Below, piece by piece: positions 6,651-10,065 of a stretch of 10,065 nucleotides of DNA. The stretch is from an uncultured Clostridium sp. (lineage in GTDB: Bacteria; Bacillota; Clostridia; Clostridiales; Clostridiaceae), in contig CAKVNP010000051.1 in NCBI GenBank assembly GCA_934777095.1, forward strand, positions 1 through 10,065. Direction: 5' to 3'. The position numbers were made by a program, and so were the translations under genes. Under the pieces are notes generated by a model. That model had not been told where the DNA came from. It was given only the letters and a program-made list of their open reading frames with translations, and did no database searches. Numbering within the stretch: the first letter of the stretch is position 1; each line of letters opens with the position of its first letter.

Positions 6651-7531
6651 AATTTCTTATCTCCCTTATGTAGATCTTCTTTTATATCTCTATGCTCAAT
6701 ATATACGTTATGTTCATTTTGACGTAACATTTCATATATGGCATTAGCTATAGCTACAGATCTATGTCTTCCCCCTGTACATCCTATTGAAATAATAAGT
6801 TGTCTTTTTCCTTCTTTTTTATAATTTGGTATTAAAAATTCTAACATATCATTAGACTTCTCTAGGAAGGTTTTTGTTTCCTGTTGATTTAAAACATATT
6901 TTTTAACTGGCTCATCATTCCCTGATAATGGCTTAAGTTCTGGAATATAGAAAGGATTTGGAATAAATCTTACATCAAATACCAAATCTGAATCTACAGG
7001 AATTCCGTATTTAAACCCAAAGCTTAAGATAGTAATAGCCATCTGCTTTTCTGGCATATCCTTATCGCCAAACTTTCTAGCTAACTCTTCCCTTAAATCC
7101 TTGATAGCATATTTTGATGTATCGATAATTACATCAGCCTTATCCTTTACTTCTCTAAGCTTCTTTCTTTCAAGTTCAATTCCTGTAATAACTCTGCCGC
7201 CTGGAGATAATGGATGACTTCTTCTCTTTTCCTTAAATCTCTTAACCAACACTTCATCTGATGTATCTAAAAATAATATTTCATATTTAAACTGGTATTT
7301 TGATAACTCATTTAAACTTTCAAATAAATCATTAAAGAAAACTCCGCCTCTTATATCCATTACAAGGGCAACCTTATCTATCTTTCCATCGCTTTGCTGA
7401 CATACATCTGCAAACTTTCTAATAAGCTTTGGTGGAAGATTGTCAACGCAAAAATATCCCATATCTTCTAATGCATTAGTCGCTTCTGATTTCCCTGCTC
7501 CAGATAATCCTGTTACTATTATAAATCTCAT
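6647..7531 (-). CDS. rapZ: RNase adapter / nucleotide-binding protein RapZ
   Basis: This 294-residue P-loop protein of the RapZ (YvcJ) family has Walker A GLSGAGKS at 8-15, the [11 protein letters not shown] motif at 24-34 and [10 protein letters not shown] at 54-63. The C-terminal domain signature [10 protein letters not shown] is at 249-258; in E. coli this domain binds glucosamine-6-phosphate. E. coli RapZ directs RNase E to the small RNA GlmZ. In Firmicutes that RNA system is missing, and the protein is known only as an ATP/GTP-hydrolysing protein with effects on competence and cell-envelope metabolism. ATG 7531 has GGGAGGG 8 nt upstream. It opens a two-gene unit with yvcK, after a promoter located between it and the murB terminator. 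Confidence 0.95.
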   Translation of the reverse strand: MRFIIVTGLSGAGKSEATNALEDMGYFCVDNLPPKLIRKFADVCQQSDGKIDKVALVMDIRGGVFFNDLFESLNELSKYQFKYEILFLDTSDEVLVKRFKEKRRSHPLSPGGRVITGIELERKKLREVKDKADVIIDTSKYAIKDLREELARKFGDKDMPEKQMAITILSFGFKYGIPVDSDLVFDVRFIPNPFYIPELKPLSGNDEPVKKYVLNQQETKTFLEKSNDMLEFLIPNYKKEGKRQLIISIGCTGGRHRSVAIANAIYEMLRQNEHNVYIEHRDIKEDLHKGDKKL

Positions 7532-7566
7532 TTCTTTATCCCTCCCAAAATACTAAGCCTAATTCT

Positions 7567-7595
7567 GTGACATATAATTGATTTAATTATATCAC
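7567..7595 (-). promoter_or_regulatory. Probable rapZ-yvcK promoter with overlapping dyad
   Basis: The minus strand has TGATATAAT (7594-7586), an extended -10, about 55 bp before the rapZ start. There is no good -35; that region falls in the terminator T-run. The -10 lies inside an imperfect palindrome, GTGA-TATAATT ... AATTATA-TG-TCAC (7567-7595), which could be an operator. No regulator is known from the sequence. Confidence 0.55.
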
Positions 7596-7605
7596 AATTA
7601 CTAAA

Positions 7606-7637
7606 ATAAAAAGAGAGGCTAAGGCCTCTATTTTTAT
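7606..7637 (-). terminator. Intrinsic terminator between murB and rapZ
   Basis: The stem is AGAGGC/GCCTCT (7614-7619 with 7624-7629, 4-base loop), extended past a G-A mismatch by ATAAAAA/TTTTTAT. It is AT-flanked on both sides, so it can act in both directions. For minus-strand transcripts the stem is followed by CTTTTTATTTT. It ends the murB unit just upstream of the rapZ promoter. Confidence 0.8.
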
Positions 7638-7638
7638 A

Positions 7639-7730
7639 ATGATGAATTATGAATGATGAATGACGAATTAAAGTTGAAATTCCTAAGGAATTTCTTTAAA
7701 TAAAAAAATAGAAACTCCCTAAGGAGTTTC
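7639..7730 (+). repeat. Dispersed-type repeat, copy B: 7-bp units and two hairpins
   Basis: The plus strand carries four 7-bp units ATGATGA, ATTATGA, ATGATGA and ATGACGA (7639-7666). Two perfect hairpins follow: GAAATTCC-taa-GGAATTTC (7676-7694) and GAAACTCC-ctaa-GGAGTTTC (7711-7730). The same plan, with the shared AAACTCC/GGAGTTT stem, occurs at 3824-3937 in the opposite orientation. Copy B lacks the inverted unit array at its far end, so it may be truncated or a shorter subtype. Confidence 0.7.
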
Positions 7731-7745
7731 CACCTTTAATAACTA

Positions 7746-7936
7746 AAATAAGATATCATAACGTAAAAAGCATTGAAGCGAGTTTTAGAATCTTATTGCT
7801 TGAATAAGATATATTGCGTTAAGAAAGTTTTACTGTTTGAGTGAAACGAGTTTAAAACTTTTAGCAATATATCTTAGGCAAGCGATAAAGATTCTTAACA
7901 AAGCTTCACAGCTTTTGGAGTTATGATATCTTATTT
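7746..7936. repeat. 191-bp imperfect long palindrome overlapping the murB stop
   Basis: The outer arms pair perfectly over 17 bp (7746-7762 with 7920-7936; core AATAAGATATCATAAC). Moving inward, further paired blocks are AAAAGC/GCTTTT, GAAGC/GCTTC, AGAATCTT/AAGATTCT, GCTTG/CAAGC, AAGATATATTGC/GCAATATATCTT (7806-7817 with 7864-7875), AAAGTTTTA/TAAAACTTT and GTTT/AAAC with a 5-base loop. Matching blocks are separated by short unpaired stretches, so as RNA it would be one long bulged hairpin. The right arm includes the last Lys codon and the stop of murB. The motif GAARCGAGTTT occurs twice within it. No coding frame was recognised. It may be a mobile palindromic element or a structured 3' end of murB mRNA. 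Confidence 0.85.
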
Positions 7937-8860
7937 ATCTTCATCTTCATCTTCGCCTACTATTCTTACTTCAGTATGAAGTTCAACGCCAAATTGCTTC
8001 TTAACTTCATCTTGAATATGCTTTATTAGGTTTAAGATATCCTTAGCTTTTGCTCCACCTTTGTTGATTACAAATCCTGAGTGCTTGCTTGATACTGCTG
8101 CCCCATTCATTTCATATCCCTTTAAGCCTGCATCTTGAATAAGCTTACCAGCAAAATATCCTTCTGGTCTCTTAAATGTACTTCCTGCTGATGGGTATTC
8201 TAAAGGCTGCTTAGACTCTCTCTTTTCAGTTAACTCATTAACCATATCCTTAATAGATTTTACTTCACCATGTGCAAGCTTTAATGTTGCTGATAATACA
8301 ATATATCCATTCTTCATTACTGCTGATGATCTATATCCAAAATCTAATTCTTCATTTGTTAACGTTCTTATATTACAGTCTTGATCGATAACTTCTACTG
8401 ATTCAACTATATCCATCATTGAACCATCATATGCACCTGCATTCATAAACACAGCTCCACCAATAGTTCCTGGAATTCCACAGGCAAATTCAACACCTGT
8501 TAATGAATTTTCCATTGCTACATTTGAAGTATCTTTTAACATAGCTCCAGCTTCTGCAACTATTCTTTCTCCTTCAACCGAAATATTTTTAACTCCTGTT
8601 AATAATATTACTACTCCTCTTATTCCGCCATCCTTAACTAAAAGGTTTGACCCATTTCCAATTACAAATACAGGAATATTATTCTCTTTACAGATTTTAA
8701 TACTCTCAATAACTTGTTCTCTTGTACTTGGCATTAATAGTATATCAGCTGGTCCCCCAACTCTAAAATTAACGTAACTTTTTAAATTTTCATCTATCTT
8801 AATTTCTTCACTTTTATATAACTGGCTAAACAAATTTCCTAATCCACTATACTTGCTCAT
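7931..8860 (-). CDS. murB: UDP-N-acetylenolpyruvoylglucosamine reductase MurB
   Basis: This is the cytoplasmic FAD enzyme that reduces UDP-GlcNAc-enolpyruvate to UDP-MurNAc with NADPH, the second committed step of peptidoglycan synthesis. At 309 residues it fits the shorter Gram-positive (type II) class. FAD-binding motifs are NFRVGGPAD (31-39), IGNGSNLLV (67-75) and GIPGTIGGAVFMNAGAYDG (128-146). Catalytic candidates are Arg177 in YRSS, Ser227 in SAGSTFKRP and Glu297 in TEVRIVG. ATG 8860 follows AAGGAG at 6 nt. The C-terminus ends in an unusual acidic tail, DEDEDK, encoded by three near-identical hexamers (GATGAA type). Its stop lies within the arm of the adjacent palindrome, so the natural 3' end may have been remodelled. 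Confidence 0.96.
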   Translation of the reverse strand: MSKYSGLGNLFSQLYKSEEIKIDENLKSYVNFRVGGPADILLMPSTREQVIESIKICKENNIPVFVIGNGSNLLVKDGGIRGVVILLTGVKNISVEGERIVAEAGAMLKDTSNVAMENSLTGVEFACGIPGTIGGAVFMNAGAYDGSMMDIVESVEVIDQDCNIRTLTNEELDFGYRSSAVMKNGYIVLSATLKLAHGEVKSIKDMVNELTEKRESKQPLEYPSAGSTFKRPEGYFAGKLIQDAGLKGYEMNGAAVSSKHSGFVINKGGAKAKDILNLIKHIQDEVKKQFGVELHTEVRIVGEDEDEDK

Positions 8861-8897
8861 GATTAGCTCCTTAATTTTTTAATATTTTCAATTAAAT

Positions 8898-8926
8898 AGT
8901 ATAAATTAAAAACTTCCATTTAACAA
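8898..8926 (-). promoter_or_regulatory. Probable murB promoter
   Basis: On the minus strand, -35 TTGTTA (8926-8921), a 17-bp spacer and -10 TATACT (8903-8898), ending about 37 bp before the murB start. Spacing is ideal and the hexamers match 4/6 and 5/6 of the vegetative consensus. It overlaps the hairpin after uvrC. Confidence 0.6.
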
Positions 8927-8934
8927 GGAGTTTT
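8908..8934 (-). terminator. Weak hairpin after uvrC, possible terminator
   Basis: On the minus strand AAAACTCC (8934-8927) pairs with GGAAGTTTT (one bulged A, 8917-8909), followed by TTAATTTAT. It begins 3-4 nt after the uvrC stop. The stem is short and the T-run poor, so read-through into murB is likely. Confidence 0.4.
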
Positions 8935-8937
8935 CAT

Positions 8938-10065
8938 CTAATTCCTTGCTTTTCCATTAAAATATTCAATTATGCTCTCTGCAGCCTTTTTATCAATGGA
9001 AGGGGTTTCTAATAATTCTTCAAATTTAGCTGTTTTTATATTTTCTACACTACCAAACTTTTGAAGCAGCGCCCTTCTTCTTTTTTCACCAATATTAGGT
9101 ATATCATCTAATATTGAACGTAAAGTCCTTTTATCTCTTAAGCTTCTATGATAAGTTATGGCGAATCTATGAACTTCATCTTGTATTCTTCTAATAAGCT
9201 GCATCAAATTAGAAGTTCTATTTATAATAAGCTCGTTATTATTATATATGATTCCTCTAGTCTGGTGCTTATCATCTTTAACTAAACCGCAGACCGGAAT
9301 ATTTATATTTAATTCATTCAATACTTCTAGAGCTATATTTACCTGTCCTTTTCCACCATCCATCATAATCAAGTCTGGGAAAACTGAGAACTTTCCGGCA
9401 GATAATTTTAGTTCTGAATTTTGTATTGCTTTTATTTCTTCCAAACCATGAGTAAATCTTCTAGTTAAAATTTCCCTCATACTGTCATAATCATTTGCAC
9501 CTTTTACTGACTTTATTTTAAATCTCCTATAATCACTATTTTTAGCTCTTCCTTCTTCAAAGACAATCATTGTACCAACTGAATCTACCCCTTGGATATT
9601 TGATATATCATAGGCTTCAATTCTTGTTGGCCATATATCAAGCTGAAGCAGATCTGTCAGTTCACCTAAAGTAACTCTATTTATTTCTTTTTCCTGGAAG
9701 TACTTATCCTTAAACTTTTCAAGAGTAATCCTTGCATTATTCTTGACCATTTCCAGCATATCTTTCTTTTGTCCTTTTTGAGGAATTTTCACCCACACCT
9801 TACTACCGCGCTTTATTGTCAGGTATTCTTCTAATAATCCTATATCAGCAGCAGCTGGCAAATATACTGTCTTTGGTATTTTAGCTGTGCCGGCATAAAA
9901 AGTAGTAATAAAATCTTCTAATACTTCTTCAATATTTTCATTAGCCGTATTTTCAAAAATAAAATGCTCTCTGCCCAATATTTTTCCATCCCTCGAGAAG
10001 AACACTTGGATACAGCTGTCTTTTTCATCCTGATCAATATTAATAAAGTCTTCATCACCTTCCAT
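8938..10065 (-). CDS. uvrC: Excinuclease ABC subunit C, C-terminal part (partial)
   Basis: UvrC makes the two incisions around DNA lesions after loading on UvrB. This is the last 375 codons of about 600-620; the Met at the window edge is internal, because the GIY-YIG nuclease and the UVR motif lie upstream of it. Present are CIQVFFSRDGKILGREHFIF at about 18-37 and the RNase H-like nuclease that makes the 5' cut: Asp153 in EAYDISNIQG, PDLIMMDGGKGQ with Asp236, and DEVHRFAITYHR with His299. A tandem helix-hairpin-helix DNA-binding domain follows (about 319-370, DIPNIGEKRRRALLQKFGS...). The catalytic Asp and His residues appear intact. It precedes murB by 77 bp, which holds a weak hairpin and a promoter. 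Confidence 0.96.
   Translation of the reverse strand: MEGDEDFINIDQDEKDSCIQVFFSRDGKILGREHFIFENTANENIEEVLEDFITTFYAGTAKIPKTVYLPAAADIGLLEEYLTIKRGSKVWVKIPQKGQKKDMLEMVKNNARITLEKFKDKYFQEKEINRVTLGELTDLLQLDIWPTRIEAYDISNIQGVDSVGTMIVFEEGRAKNSDYRRFKIKSVKGANDYDSMREILTRRFTHGLEEIKAIQNSELKLSAGKFSVFPDLIMMDGGKGQVNIALEVLNELNINIPVCGLVKDDKHQTRGIIYNNNELIINRTSNLMQLIRRIQDEVHRFAITYHRSLRDKRTLRSILDDIPNIGEKRRRALLQKFGSVENIKTAKFEELLETPSIDKKAAESIIEYFNGKARN

Overview
The window is low-GC Firmicute DNA, most likely Clostridium or a close relative. The case rests on strong AT bias, Gram-positive ribosome-binding sites (GGAGG-like), the rapZ-yvcK-whiA cluster, and the run uvrC, murB, rapZ, yvcK, whiA, dnaE, which I recall as typical of Clostridium. 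All genes lie on the minus strand, so transcription runs from right to left. Genus assignment is inference; no rRNA is present.

Right to left: the 3' part of uvrC (nucleotide excision repair) enters at the window edge, followed by murB (peptidoglycan precursor synthesis) with its own promoter. After murB comes a non-coding block of about 400 bp. It holds a 191-bp long palindrome that takes in the murB stop codon, a dispersed-type repeat of 7-bp units plus two hairpins, an intrinsic terminator and the rapZ promoter. rapZ and yvcK overlap by 4 bp and end in a terminator. A small lipoprotein gene of unknown function sits between yvcK and whiA, which are usually neighbours. whiA has its own promoter. 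A second copy of the 7-bp-unit repeat, in opposite orientation, separates whiA from dnaE.

The striking region is dnaE (DNA polymerase III alpha subunit). It is not one open frame but at least three exons split by two different self-splicing RNA elements. After codon 419 a group I intron of 1193 nt begins, carrying a LAGLIDADG homing endonuclease gene. It sits exactly between the codons of the first two catalytic aspartates (P-D|I-D). Exon 2 continues for 820 nt to the conserved V-Y-Q-E motif. There the Glu codon is split (G|AA expected) by a second insertion that starts GTGCG and carries a hairpin loop exactly complementary to the last six exon bases. That is the mark of a group II intron. 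Its 3' part, most of its probable encoded protein and the last roughly 480 codons of dnaE lie beyond the left edge.

Thus the sole replicative polymerase gene visible here can give full-length DnaE only if two mechanistically distinct ribozymes splice out of its mRNA. The homing gene fills the P1 loop of the group I intron, and its final codons appear to form part of the splice-site helix. This suggests that translation of the endonuclease and splicing of dnaE compete.
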